The position numbers were made by a program, and so were the translations under genes. Under the pieces are notes generated by a model that was given only the letters and a program-made list of their open reading frames with translations, was not told the DNA's origin and searched no databases. From contig NZ_JASZYE010000008.1 in NCBI RefSeq assembly GCF_030317145.1, positions 62,001 to 126,000 of the forward strand: DNA of 64,000 bases. Reading direction: 5' to 3'. Source of the DNA: Variovorax flavidus (lineage in GTDB: Bacteria; Pseudomonadota; Gammaproteobacteria; Burkholderiales; Burkholderiaceae_C). Below, in pieces: positions 26,277-35,415 of this stretch; within the stretch, counting starts at the first letter, position 1; every line of letters starts with the position of its first letter.

Positions 26277-26513
26277 TCACGGGAAGGTCAGGTCCAAACC
26301 GAGCATCCTGCTGAGGCCGAAGGTGAGGAGCGAGAGGCCCAGGAGCGACAGCACGAAGACTGCGGCCACCTTGCTGCCCGCGCGTGGCGCCGCGCTCTGC
26401 TTCTCGTTCCCTTTCTTCCCTCGCTCGTAGTGCCACTTGATGGCGAAGAACATGCCCGTGCCGAACACGAGAACCTTGAACGTAACGAAGACTATTGGGA
26501 CCCAATCCATCAT
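26277..26513 (-). CDS. small two-helix membrane protein
   Basis: 78 residues from tandem ATG codons at 26513 and 26510 (MMDWVPIVFVTFKVLVF). Two hydrophobic helices, residues about 5-24 and 48-70, flank a basic linker (HYERGKKGNEKQSAAPRAGSK), so a small inner-membrane protein is expected. I do not recognise a family. It lies between the LysE-type exporter gene (23 bases upstream) and the sulfatase gene on the same strand, so it may belong to either unit. No strong ribosome site is visible. Confidence 0.55.
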   Translation of the reverse strand: MMDWVPIVFVTFKVLVFGTGMFFAIKWHYERGKKGNEKQSAAPRAGSKVAAVFVLSLLGLSLLTFGLSRMLGLDLTFP

Positions 26514-26536
26514 TTTGAGTATTTCTAAGCTAGACC

Positions 26537-27196
26537 CTAGTTGGCGCTTCGACGGTAAAACGCCAGCGAGCCAGCCAGGGCCAACAACGCGGCGCCGCAC
26601 GAGCGGTCCAGCCAAAGGACTGCTCGCTGTCGCAGCAGCCTTACGGCGCGCGCTCCGACAACGGCATAGCCAAGCATGACAGCGAAGTCCAGACCAGCAA
26701 ACACCAGGCCAATCACGACGTACTGGGGCCATTGTGGTGCTGCTGCATCGATGAACTGCGGCAACAGCGCCGAACAGAAAAGGTATCCCTTCGGGTTGGT
26801 GACTGCGACCAGAAAGGATTTCGCGAAGACGCGTCGCGCTGCGGCATCGCCGATTTCCGCTCCCGATGGCGAGAGGTCCAGAGCTCCGTTTGAGCGCAAC
26901 AGCCTGAGGCCGATCCACGCGAGGTAGGCCGCGCCGAACCATTTCACGACGGAGAACCAGAACTCCGATGCAGCAAGCAAGGCGCCGAGACCCAGCGCGA
27001 CGGCGCCGACCAGCACGAAGTCAGACATGACTGCGCCGAACATTCCGGGAAGGGACCGGCGCACGCCATAGCGAGACCCATTGGCCAGCGCCAGCAACAC
27101 GGTCGGCCCTGGCGTTGCGATGGCCACCAAGGCGACCAACGCAAAGACCGAGAGGGTCGTGAGGTTCATTGCGTGTGCGAGCAGTGGAGCTTCCAT
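26537..27196 (-). CDS. LysE-family amino-acid/metabolite exporter
   Basis: 219 residues with six hydrophobic segments. The family core is VALVAIATPGPTVLLALANGSRYGVRRSLPGMFGAVMSD near the N-terminus, then WFGAAYLAWIGLRLLRS and FLVAVTNPKGYLFCSALLPQF. The start at 27196 has GGTGATGT before it; MNLTTL nine codons later is an alternative. Exports amino acids or analogues at the inner membrane; substrate unknown. The 156 bases to the MFS gene hold no recognisable gene. Confidence 0.85.
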   Translation of the reverse strand: MEAPLLAHAMNLTTLSVFALVALVAIATPGPTVLLALANGSRYGVRRSLPGMFGAVMSDFVLVGAVALGLGALLAASEFWFSVVKWFGAAYLAWIGLRLLRSNGALDLSPSGAEIGDAAARRVFAKSFLVAVTNPKGYLFCSALLPQFIDAAAPQWPQYVVIGLVFAGLDFAVMLGYAVVGARAVRLLRQRAVLWLDRSCGAALLALAGSLAFYRRSAN

Positions 27197-27352
27197 ACAT
27201 CACCAGATAGTTCTTCGACCGATAGCACCGTCAGCGCTCGCGGTTCGGGGCCCGGGACAGTCCCGTGGCACGCACGATAGCTGAATGAGGCGTCGTCGGG
27301 AAAGGCCGATTCTGGAAATCGACGGATCCGGCCGGGCTCTCGCTACATGCGT

Positions 27353-28621
27353 TCAAGCCGCGTCCTTGCTGCTTGGCGTGGTGCGTGCGTCCGTTGTCCG
27401 GTGCGGCACGGCCCAGGCGATGCCCGCCGCCAGCAGGTTCGCGGCGATGCTCGCGAGGATCGGCACCATGTAGCTGCGACTGTGGTCGAAGATGAATCCC
27501 GCCACGCTGGGTCCGATCAAAGTGCCGAACGCCACGCTCGTGTAGAGGGCGCCGATGATGCCGCTCACGTGACGGCCGCCGAAACGATCCATCACGACCG
27601 CCGGCAACACTGCGACCCAGCCTCCGTAGAAAAGGCCGAAGACCAGCGCGAAGAAGGCCAGCGACCACAGCTGGGTCGACAAGGCCCAGATGCCCAGTGC
27701 AAACGCCATGCCGAGAAAGGTTGCGCACAGAGCGCGATCGCGCCCCATCCTGTCCATCAGTCCGCCCAGGAGGAAGCGGCCGGCCGTGCTGCCGATGCCG
27801 ACAGCGCCCAGCAGCAGCACGGCCGACGAGGCTTTCACCCCATGGTCCATGGCAAAGGGCACCAGATGCACGAAAGGCACGAAGACGCCACACGAACAGG
27901 CCAGACAGGCCGCGTACAGCGCGGCGAACTGGCGCGACCGCATGGCCTCGCGCACGGACATGCCCGCGGCGCGCGCCAGCGGCGCCCCGCCGTCCGCGGC
28001 ATCGCCATCAGGAAGCAGGCCGCGACCGGCCGGGTCGTTCTCGATGAGCAGCGCCATGCCGCATCCCACGATGATCGCCACGCCACCGAGCACGGCATAC
28101 GCGCCGCGCCAGCCCAGCCACGCGATCAGACCCGCGGCCAGCACGGGCATGACCAGCGTGCCGACACCGATCCCGCTCACGGCCAGGCCCGACGCCAGCC
28201 CTCGCCGGCGGGCGAACCACCGCTGCACCGCCCCCACCACCGGCACATAGGAACAGCCGACGCCCAGACCCATCCCGAGCCCGTAGGCGACGTAGACCTG
28301 GGTCAGGCTTTGCGCCAGGCTCGCGGTCATCAGTCCGCCACCCAGCAGCAGCATTCCGACCAGGGCGAGTCGCCGCGAGCCCCAACGATCGGCGAGCCGG
28401 CCGCTGACGATGCCGAAGCCAAAGTAGAGAAAGCCCGCCAGCGAGAACACCACCGACGTGGAGCCGCGCGATGCATCGAATTCACTCTGCAGCGAGTCCG
28501 CGAACGCGCTGAACGTGTAGGCGCTGCCAAAGCCGATGAAGGTGATCGCGAATGCGGCAGCGACCACGAACCAGCCGTAGAACACCGTCGGGCGCTCGCC
28601 CGTATTGAAGTGAGATGACAT
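27353..28621 (-). CDS. MFS transporter (oxalate/formate antiporter-like)
   Basis: 422 residues from the ATG at 28621, preceded by GAGGTAGCC inside the end of the amidase gene. About 12 transmembrane segments; GRLADRWGSRRLALVG is the MFS loop 2-3 motif and GGLMDRMGRDRALCATF its repeat in the second half. FYGWFVVAAAFAITFIGFGSAYTFSAF is typical of the OFA/monocarboxylate branch. Only 2 bases separate it from the amidase stop, so the pair is coupled: the transporter may import the amide or export the acid product (inference). Confidence 0.88.
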   Translation of the reverse strand: MSSHFNTGERPTVFYGWFVVAAAFAITFIGFGSAYTFSAFADSLQSEFDASRGSTSVVFSLAGFLYFGFGIVSGRLADRWGSRRLALVGMLLLGGGLMTASLAQSLTQVYVAYGLGMGLGVGCSYVPVVGAVQRWFARRRGLASGLAVSGIGVGTLVMPVLAAGLIAWLGWRGAYAVLGGVAIIVGCGMALLIENDPAGRGLLPDGDAADGGAPLARAAGMSVREAMRSRQFAALYAACLACSCGVFVPFVHLVPFAMDHGVKASSAVLLLGAVGIGSTAGRFLLGGLMDRMGRDRALCATFLGMAFALGIWALSTQLWSLAFFALVFGLFYGGWVAVLPAVVMDRFGGRHVSGIIGALYTSVAFGTLIGPSVAGFIFDHSRSYMVPILASIAANLLAAGIAWAVPHRTTDARTTPSSKDAA

Positions 28622-28623
28622 GG

Positions 28624-30060
28624 CTACCTCGATCTTGCCTGCAGACCGTCGATCCATGCCTCGGGATGGCGCCGATGCCACGGCGTGATGCCCTGGTAGG
28701 CCGTGCCGGCGCGCAGCAGCGTCGGTTCGCCCATGTGCCGCCCCACCAGTTGGAACGCGATGGGCATTCCGCCGTCGCCGACGCCGCCGGGCAACGTCAA
28801 CGCAGGATGGCCGGTCAGATTGAAGGGGCAGGTATACCGTTGCAGCTTTGCCACCAGTTCAGGTCGCTCGCCGAGCGTTTGCATCCCCGCCAGTGTCGGC
28901 GGCGGCAAGGGATGGACCGGAGTCAGCAGAACATCGATGTGAGCCCACAGCGCATCAACGCGGCCACGCAGCGCGAGTCGGCGCATCAGCAGTTTGTGGT
29001 GGTCGACAGCGGTCAGCGTGCGTCCGCGCGCCACCACTGAGGCCAGCACCGGCCCGTACGCATGCGCCTGTGCCGGATAGGTGGCTTCGTGCGCGACGGC
29101 GGCTTCCACCGCGCAAAGTGGCGCCCAGTCCGCGACAGCCTGGTCCATCGCGGGCATGCGAACCGGCACGATCCGGGCGCCCAGTTCGCACAGGGCCGCG
29201 ATCGCTTCCGCGACGACGCGCAGGACGCCGGGATCGACGTCGTCGCCATTCCACGCCGGGTCGATGCCGAGGCGCAGACCTCGCAAGTCCTGAGTCGCTG
29301 ATGTCGGCGTGTCGGGCACCCGGCACTGCGCCGCGGAGGGATCGGCCGTGTCCGCCCCGGCAATCGCCCAAAGCAGTGCGCCGGCATCCGCGGCGCTGCG
29401 CGCCATCGTGCCGACATGGTCCAGCGTGGGCGCCAGCGCGAACATTCCGTGGCGGCTCACCCGGCCCCAGGTCGGCTTGAGCCCCGTCACGCCGTTGGCC
29501 GCCGAAGGCCAGCGAATCGACCCACCCGTGTCGGAGGCGATCGCACCGTAGCAAAGGCCCGCTGCCGTCGCGACGCCGGCGCCGCTGGATGAGATGCCGG
29601 GCCAGTACGCGGCGTCCCACGGATTCTTCGGTGCGATCACGCTGGCATGGTGCTCGGAGTAGGCGCCCTCGGTGAGTTGCAACTTGCCGAGCAACACCGC
29701 GCCGGCTTCGCGCAACCGGCGAACGACGGTGGCGTCTTCCGCTGGAACGAAATCCCTGTGGACCGCCATGCCGGCCGAGGTCGGCACGCCCGCGGTCCAG
29801 AAGAGATCCTTCACGGCGATCGGTATTCCATGCAATGGGCCTCGGTAGCGGCCAGCCGCCAGTTCAGCCTCCGCCGTACTGGCCTGCGCGATAGCCGAAT
29901 CCGCCATGACCCTCGCGTAGCTGGACAGGTCGCGGTCGAGCGCGGCAATGCGTTCGAGTTGGGCGTGCGTTAGCGCCACGGGCGACATCGCGCGTCTCCG
30001 GATGCGCGTCGCCAGTTCCATGATCGTCAGGTGGTGCCACTCGTCGGTTGGGTCGTTCAT
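28624..30060 (-). CDS. amidase signature family enzyme
   Basis: 478 residues. The Ser-cisSer-Lys triad can be placed: Lys in PIAVKDLFWTAGVPTSAGM, cis-Ser in SSSGAGVATAAGL and nucleophile Ser in SDTGGSIRWPSAANGVTGLKPTWGRVS. The family hydrolyses amides or related C-N bonds to acid plus ammonia; substrate unknown, cytosolic (no signal). It is the first gene of an amidase-MFS unit, divergent from a LysR gene with 127 bases between starts that contain a T-N11-A box. Confidence 0.9.
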   Translation of the reverse strand: MNDPTDEWHHLTIMELATRIRRRAMSPVALTHAQLERIAALDRDLSSYARVMADSAIAQASTAEAELAAGRYRGPLHGIPIAVKDLFWTAGVPTSAGMAVHRDFVPAEDATVVRRLREAGAVLLGKLQLTEGAYSEHHASVIAPKNPWDAAYWPGISSSGAGVATAAGLCYGAIASDTGGSIRWPSAANGVTGLKPTWGRVSRHGMFALAPTLDHVGTMARSAADAGALLWAIAGADTADPSAAQCRVPDTPTSATQDLRGLRLGIDPAWNGDDVDPGVLRVVAEAIAALCELGARIVPVRMPAMDQAVADWAPLCAVEAAVAHEATYPAQAHAYGPVLASVVARGRTLTAVDHHKLLMRRLALRGRVDALWAHIDVLLTPVHPLPPPTLAGMQTLGERPELVAKLQRYTCPFNLTGHPALTLPGGVGDGGMPIAFQLVGRHMGEPTLLRAGTAYQGITPWHRRHPEAWIDGLQARSR

Positions 30061-30084
30061 GCGTGAATGCGTTCCAATATTGCG

Positions 30085-30097
30085 TTAGTCTGGCTAA
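30085..30097. promoter_or_regulatory. LysR-type T-N11-A box between amidase and LysR genes
   Basis: TTAGTCTGGCTAA is an interrupted inverted repeat (TTAG-N5-CTAA) that fits the T-N11-A consensus. It lies 25 bases upstream of the amidase start. A second near-palindrome TTAAGCTGAGCTAA (30174-30187) abuts the LysR start codon. Binding by the adjacent LysR protein is inferred. Confidence 0.45.
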
Positions 30098-30187
30098 GAT
30101 GAAAATTGCTGTACCGGTGCCAGTCTGCCTCTCCAGATGAGACAGATCAAAGCAGCATTTCTGAGCCATTCGATTAAGCTGAGCTAA

Positions 30188-31084
30188 ATGAACTTCAGAA
30201 GCTTTCCGCCGCTGGGCGCCTTGCGTGCGTTTGAGGCGGCTGCGCGCCACCAGTCCGTGAAGAAGGCCGCCGAGGAGCTATGCGTCACGCCGGGCGCCGT
30301 CAGCCAGATGCTCAAACTGCTCGAGTCGCATCTCGACGTCACGCTGTTCCATCGCGTCAACCGGGGCATCCGGCTCACCACCGCGGGTCACAGCTACCTG
30401 CCTCCGATCCACAACGCGTTCAGGCAAATCGCCGAAGCGTCGGGCCGGATCGGAGGCGGCGCCGATACCGGTCGCCTCACCGTCAGCGTGACGCCCTTCT
30501 TCGCCTCGGCGTGGCTCGTCCCGCGACTGCGGTCTTTTCAGGAGGCCTATCCGCAGATCGATCTTCAGATCGTCGCGAGCACCGCACTGGTGAACTGGGA
30601 GCGCGACGGCGTCGACGTTGCCGTGCGCCATGGGCTCGGTCGCTACGCCGGCCTGCTCAGCGATCGGGTCGTGAGTGTCGAGGTCGTGCCAGTCGCCGCG
30701 CCGGCGCTGGTCAACGCGCGGGGATTGCCGCCGAACCCCGCAGCGCTCGCGTCGTGGCCGAAGGTGCACGATGCGGAGCGCAGGGGTTGGCACCTGTGGT
30801 TCCAGACCCTCGGCGTCGACGACATCGGGCCCGCTCGCGGCGTCGCCTTTGACGATGCCGGATTGCTCTTGAAGGCTGTCCTGGCCGGTCAGGGTGCAGG
30901 CCTTCTGCCCGCCGCGATGATCGCGCCAGATGTCACCGAGGGGCGCCTTGTCAGGCTTGCCAAGGACACCCTTCTCGACGACTTCGCCTATTACCTGGTC
31001 TATCCAAAAGACAGCCAGGCACGACCGAAGGTGGCTGCATTTCGCGAATGGATCCTCGCGGCGTCAAATGACGATTTCAACTAG
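30188..31084 (+). CDS. LysR-family regulator (GcvA-like) of the amidase/MFS genes
   Basis: 298 residues. FPPLGALRAFEAAARHQSVKKAAEELCVTPGAVSQMLKLLESHLDVTLFHRVNRGIRLTTAG is the helix-turn-helix of the GcvA subgroup; GRLTVSVTPFFASAWLVPRL opens the effector domain and GQGAGLLPAAMIAPDVTEGRLVRL near the C-terminus is also typical. Divergent from the amidase gene, therefore its probable regulator. The ATG directly follows a near-palindrome, suggesting autoregulation. Confidence 0.87.
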   Translation: MNFRSFPPLGALRAFEAAARHQSVKKAAEELCVTPGAVSQMLKLLESHLDVTLFHRVNRGIRLTTAGHSYLPPIHNAFRQIAEASGRIGGGADTGRLTVSVTPFFASAWLVPRLRSFQEAYPQIDLQIVASTALVNWERDGVDVAVRHGLGRYAGLLSDRVVSVEVVPVAAPALVNARGLPPNPAALASWPKVHDAERRGWHLWFQTLGVDDIGPARGVAFDDAGLLLKAVLAGQGAGLLPAAMIAPDVTEGRLVRLAKDTLLDDFAYYLVYPKDSQARPKVAAFREWILAASNDDFN

Positions 31085-31188
31085 CTGTTCCACGATCTGG
31101 CTGTGCATCTCGACTGCATGGCGACACTCGGTTCCAATCGAGGCGATTTCTCGCAGAGACGACACCGACCCATCTGGATAATTCAACG

Positions 31189-32391
31189 ATGCGCTGGTTG
31201 CCGCCCGCCCTACTTCATGTGCTCGCCATGGGCGCATCAGCGGGCGTCGGCGCCCAGCCTTTGTCCGAACCGTTGCGTAGCGAGGGCGCGGCGCCTGCAG
31301 AGGCGATGAAGGAGCCCGCGCCGCGCGGCCGCGAACGGCTCTTCGACCGTCAGGATGGACCGCTCGACTTGAGCAGCCTCCTCGAGAATCCCCGCGGTTT
31401 CCTGCCGATCCCGATCGTCGTGACAGAGCCGGCCGTCGGCTACGGCGGCGGCGCCGCTGGCATGTTCCTGCGGCCACGCAAGGAAGCAGGTGACGAAGGA
31501 TGGGCGCGCCCTGACATCTCGGGCATCGGGGCATTCGCCACCGAGAACGGGACGATGGGTGCGTTCGCGGGCGATGCCAGCCGCTGGATGGACGGGCGCT
31601 TGCGCACCTTGGTCGGTGCCGCGGCCGGAGAGGTCAATCTGGATTTCTACGGCCTGGGCTCCGGACTGCCATCGTTGGACCAGAAGGTGCGCTACTCGCT
31701 GCAGTTCGCAGGCGCCGTCGCGCAGGTCAACTGGCAACTCGCACCGAAGTCACCGTGGGCGATCGGCATGCGCTACGTCTTCGCCGACGTCGACCCGAAG
31801 CTGCGGGACGAGCCTCAGCCTTCGGGTCTCGCCGACAGCGCCCGCGTGAAGATCTCCGCACCGACTGCCATCCTCGAATACGACACGCGGGACAACGTCT
31901 TCACGCCGACGCGCGGCGTCTACGCCGAAACGTCATGGCTGGCATCACGCGAGGCCTTGGGTTCGACCGATGATTTCGAACGTTTCCAGCAGATCGTGAT
32001 GGGCTGGCAGCCGCTGGCGCATGGCGTCACGCTGGCCGCGCGTGGAAGCTATGCATGGTCCTCCGACGGCACCCCTTTTTTCCTGCGGCCGTTCGTCCAG
32101 CTGCGTGGCGTCCCCGCAATGCGATACCAGGGCGACCAGGTTGCCTCCGTCGAAGTGGAAGCACGCTGGCGATTCTCCGGCCCATGGAGCGGCGTCGTCT
32201 TCGCCGGGGGCGGGACAACACGTGTCACCGGCGACAACTTTTCCGCCACGCAGAACGTGGGCAGCGGCGGCTTCGGCTTTCGCTACGAACTGGCACGCAA
32301 GTTCGGACTCGATGTGGGCATCGATGTGGCCCACAGCCCGGGGACGACGGCCGTGTACCTGGTGGTGGGCAACGGGTGGTTCCGGCCCTGA
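31189..32391 (+). CDS. BamA/TamA-like outer-membrane beta-barrel protein without POTRA
   Basis: 400 residues with a signal peptide (MRWLPPALLHVLAMGASAGVGAQ). Residues about 60-400 show alternating amphipathic strands and the surface-antigen (D15/bacterial surface antigen) pattern, e.g. PIPIVVTEPAVGYGGGAAGMFL, LEYDTRDNVFTPTRGVYAETSW (the conserved DTRDN-P-G-Y block), FVQLRGVPAMRYQGDQVASVEVEARWRF and a C-terminal aromatic residue near the end. It lacks POTRA repeats, so it is probably not an assembly factor but a stand-alone barrel. No partner gene is evident. Confidence 0.82.
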   Translation: MRWLPPALLHVLAMGASAGVGAQPLSEPLRSEGAAPAEAMKEPAPRGRERLFDRQDGPLDLSSLLENPRGFLPIPIVVTEPAVGYGGGAAGMFLRPRKEAGDEGWARPDISGIGAFATENGTMGAFAGDASRWMDGRLRTLVGAAAGEVNLDFYGLGSGLPSLDQKVRYSLQFAGAVAQVNWQLAPKSPWAIGMRYVFADVDPKLRDEPQPSGLADSARVKISAPTAILEYDTRDNVFTPTRGVYAETSWLASREALGSTDDFERFQQIVMGWQPLAHGVTLAARGSYAWSSDGTPFFLRPFVQLRGVPAMRYQGDQVASVEVEARWRFSGPWSGVVFAGGGTTRVTGDNFSATQNVGSGGFGFRYELARKFGLDVGIDVAHSPGTTAVYLVVGNGWFRP

Positions 32392-32424
32392 GCCGGGCAT
32401 CGGGGCCGAACTGTCCGGGCTCGT

Positions 32425-33234
32425 TCAGTGTCGTTGTCCGGCGCTGGCCTTGCGGGCATAGAACTCCGCGACTTCGGCAATCTCCTGCTCCGACATCGGT
32501 CGAGCCATGTTGCGCATCTGGCCTTGGGAGTCGTTGCGTCGCGCTCCTGTCTTGAAGGCCTTCAGCTGCTCGACCAGATAGTCTTTGGGCATTCCCTCGA
32601 TCCACGGTGCGCCGAGCTTCTGGTCGACGCCGCCATGGCATGAGATGCACGGCGCGATGTTGCGCAGCGGGTCGCCCACGCGCACCAGTGCGGGCAAGGA
32701 TTCGTCGTAGGTGGTGGGTGCCGTCCGGGCCTTTGGAAGGTAGGCGTAGTAGGCCGCGAGATCCTCGATGTCGCGCTGGGACATGTTGCGTGCCAGCGTC
32801 TCCATCAGGGTGTGCGAGCGCCGGCCTGCCTTGTAGTCGAGCAACTGCTTGATGACGACTTCAGGGTACTGGCCCGAGAGATTGGGCGCGTCGGAGGTGC
32901 TCATGCCCTGCGCCCCGTGGCACATCGTGCAGTTCAGTGCAAGCGTCGCGCCCCGGCCCACCGCAGCGGTGTCGGTCATGCGGACCATGCGGCGCTCGAG
33001 AACGACGTCCGTGGACGCGGGCCCGGTCTTCACATCCGATCCGCTGGACCAGTGGGCCGGAACGCCCGCAGCCCTGCAGATCGCGTCCCACAGGTTCTGC
33101 GCGGTGAAGTCCTTGTGCACGGACGGCAGCCAGACGAATCCCACCAGCACGCACAGCACCGTGAACACGACCAGCGACACCACCGACCAGCGGAACCAGC
33201 CGTTGCGCCAGGAGTAGACGGCCCGGTCACGCAT
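32425..33234 (-). CDS. membrane-anchored diheme cytochrome c (c4-like) of the oxidase operon
   Basis: 269 residues. An N-terminal anchor (residues 14-36, WSVVSLVVFTVLCVLVGFVWL) is followed by two class I cytochrome c domains with heme motifs CTMCH (102-106) and CISCH (196-200) and distal Met candidates. The start at 33234 overlaps the oxidase subunit I stop by one base (TGATG), so it is coupled. It is likely an electron donor to the oxidase in the periplasm. A longer start at 33267 lies inside the subunit I gene and is less likely. Confidence 0.87.
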   Translation of the reverse strand: MRDRAVYSWRNGWFRWSVVSLVVFTVLCVLVGFVWLPSVHKDFTAQNLWDAICRAAGVPAHWSSGSDVKTGPASTDVVLERRMVRMTDTAAVGRGATLALNCTMCHGAQGMSTSDAPNLSGQYPEVVIKQLLDYKAGRRSHTLMETLARNMSQRDIEDLAAYYAYLPKARTAPTTYDESLPALVRVGDPLRNIAPCISCHGGVDQKLGAPWIEGMPKDYLVEQLKAFKTGARRNDSQGQMRNMARPMSEQEIAEVAEFYARKASAGQRH

Positions 33235-34856
33235 CACCGGCTCCCGATCGGAATGATGGGCACCCAAGCCTCCTTCAGCACCGCCAGCTGAAAGATCGGA
33301 TACCCATAGTTGACGAGAGTCAGGCCGATCATCATGGCCACCCAGAGCCCGAAGCGGTTCAGCAGTGCCGGGGTATGCGTCGTCGGGTGCGTCGTGCGGC
33401 TGAAGCCATAGGGTTGGACCACGCCAGCCCTGCGCTTGTGCGCGGTGGCGAGGATGTAGACCAGCAGGATGCCGGAGGCCAGCAGCACGAACCCGCCGAG
33501 GGCCGACACGGTCACGGTCCAGGCCTGCGGCTGGATGTCAGGGTGGGTGTAGTCGTAGTACGCCATGCGCCTGGGCATGCCGAGCAGGCCCACCAGGTGC
33601 CAGGGCATCGACAGCACCATCATCCCGACGAACCAGGTCCACACCTGCCATTTGATGAGCGTGGCAGACAGCGGCGCGCATCCCGTGAGCTGAGGCCAGA
33701 GATCGTAGGCCACCATGAAGTACATCAGCACGATGGCGCCGGCAAATATCAGGTGGAAGTGGCCCGTGACCCATTGGGTGTTGTGCACCGTTTCGTTGAG
33801 CTGGTAGCTCATGTTGATGATGCCGCCGGCGCCTCCGAAGCCCAGCATCACGAAGGAGAAGGTGACGGCCAGCATCCAGGGGTTGTCCCAGGGCAACGCC
33901 TTCACCCAGCCGAACAGTCCCTGGCCCCCGCGCAGGCGTCCGGCGATCTCCACCGATGCGACGATCGTGAAGACGGTCAGCAGCGTCGGAACGGACACCA
34001 TCGCGGTCATCGCCGCGTGAACGAACTTGAAGCCTGATCCCACCTGCGGATCGGCAAACAGGTGATGGATGCCGATGGGCATCGAGAACACCAGGAAGAG
34101 CACGAACGCGACGCGTCCCATGGTGTCGCTGTACAGGCGCCCACCGATGGCGCGAGGCACGATCGTGTAGAAGGCGATGTAGGCGGGCATCAGCCAGAAG
34201 TAGACGATGGCGTGAAGCGTCCAGGAGAAGAAGACGCGCGCAAGTCCGGCGTTGATGGTGTCCGTCAGGCCGAGCGACGCCGGGAGGATGAGGACCAGCA
34301 CTTCGAGCGCAGCCCCCAGTGACGTCCAGGCCCAGAGGTAGGCGCCGGTGACGTTGCCGAACATCGCGAGCGGCACCGTCTCGCCGGGATGCTCCTTGCG
34401 CCAGGCATGCAGGTTGACGGCCATGAGCGCGACCCAGACCCACGAGCCCACGACGACAAGCACCACGCCGAAGTAGTAGAAGGGGCTGCCGATCATCGGC
34501 GGATAGAAGGTGTAGAGCACCGACGCCTTGCCGAGTGCCATCGTCACTGCCGCCAACACGGTGCCGGCGATGACCAGCCAGAAGCCGGCCCAGGCCCATC
34601 GAACTCCGATGAGGGGCCGTTTGAGCGCAAGCTCCGAGATGGCGTAGCCGAAGCCCATCGCCACGAGCGTCGGCAATACATAGGCCATCACCGTGCCGTG
34701 GGCAGTGACGGAGCGGTAGTAGTGCTCCGGGTTGTTGACCCAGGTGGCAAGGGGGCTGCGGATGTACATCTGCCACGCACCCAGCGCGAGTGCACCCAGG
34801 AACGCGATGAACGCGACCCCGAAGTGGGCGAGAACGAGTTTCCTAGCGTGAAACAC
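33234..34856 (-). CDS. B-type (ba3-like) heme-copper oxidase subunit I
   Basis: 540 residues from a GTG at 34856 with GAGAAAGG in front; 12 or more transmembrane helices. Ligands match the ba3/SoxB type: low-spin heme His in TAHGTVMAY, CuB His and cross-linked Tyr in SWTLHAIVYFW, the two CuB His in IHHLFADPQ, and heme a3/b His in TQWVTGHFHLIFAG. The segment reads like Thermus CbaA rather than A-type CtaD, which would have different helix VI spacing. It reduces O2 to water and pumps protons at the inner membrane. The start overlaps the subunit II gene by 14 bases. Confidence 0.92.
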   Translation of the reverse strand: MFHARKLVLAHFGVAFIAFLGALALGAWQMYIRSPLATWVNNPEHYYRSVTAHGTVMAYVLPTLVAMGFGYAISELALKRPLIGVRWAWAGFWLVIAGTVLAAVTMALGKASVLYTFYPPMIGSPFYYFGVVLVVVGSWVWVALMAVNLHAWRKEHPGETVPLAMFGNVTGAYLWAWTSLGAALEVLVLILPASLGLTDTINAGLARVFFSWTLHAIVYFWLMPAYIAFYTIVPRAIGGRLYSDTMGRVAFVLFLVFSMPIGIHHLFADPQVGSGFKFVHAAMTAMVSVPTLLTVFTIVASVEIAGRLRGGQGLFGWVKALPWDNPWMLAVTFSFVMLGFGGAGGIINMSYQLNETVHNTQWVTGHFHLIFAGAIVLMYFMVAYDLWPQLTGCAPLSATLIKWQVWTWFVGMMVLSMPWHLVGLLGMPRRMAYYDYTHPDIQPQAWTVTVSALGGFVLLASGILLVYILATAHKRRAGVVQPYGFSRTTHPTTHTPALLNRFGLWVAMMIGLTLVNYGYPIFQLAVLKEAWVPIIPIGSR

Positions 34857-35415
34857 AGTCCAGCCTTTCTCCCGCTTGCGCCTTGGCCAGGAACTCCTGG
34901 GGTGGCAGCACCTGCACGCGCGCCCACATCGCCTCGTGGCCGGTGCCGCAGTATTCATGGCAGGGCATCAACCACTCGCCGGTCCTGGAGAAGCGCGTCG
35001 TGAACGTGGCGATGAAGCCTGGAATGAGCATCGTGTTGGCATTCGTCCGGCCGACGATGAATCCGTGGATGGCGTCCGTGGCTGTCCCTCGGAAGGTCAC
35101 CGGCATGTCCGCGGGAACGACGATGCACTGCGGAACGAAGGAGTATTGCTGCGCAACGAGGCGCACGGTGACCTTGCCGTCCGGTCCCAGCGCGGTGCCG
35201 AGATTGCTCTCGACGAACTCGCCCTTCAGGTGAACCGTATTCACGTCGATGGTCTCCACGCGCGACGGAGGCATCGCCGCCCAGTGCAGCCCCGTGACGA
35301 TCATCATCGCCAGGAGGATCACGATGATGCCTGCGACAACGTAGGCCCAGCGCTTCTCCGCCGCGAGCGCAATGGCTTCGGATGTGCCGTCTTCGGAGGA
35401 CATCGCTGCCGTCAC
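34843..35415 (-). CDS. ba3-like oxidase subunit II (CuA protein)
   Basis: 190 residues. One transmembrane helix (about residues 25-46, VVAGIIVILLAMMIVTGLHW) then a cupredoxin domain. CuA ligands are His in DAIHGFIV and the CHEYCGTGHEAM block (Cys, Glu carbonyl, Cys, His, Met), like the CNQYCGLGHQNM of ba3 oxidase. The GTG start at 35415 overlaps the stop of the 59-residue gene (GTGA) and has GAGGAG in front; an ATG 12 bases later is an alternative. Receives electrons from cytochrome c in the periplasm. Confidence 0.93.
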   Translation of the reverse strand: MTAAMSSEDGTSEAIALAAEKRWAYVVAGIIVILLAMMIVTGLHWAAMPPSRVETIDVNTVHLKGEFVESNLGTALGPDGKVTVRLVAQQYSFVPQCIVVPADMPVTFRGTATDAIHGFIVGRTNANTMLIPGFIATFTTRFSRTGEWLMPCHEYCGTGHEAMWARVQVLPPQEFLAKAQAGERLDCVSR

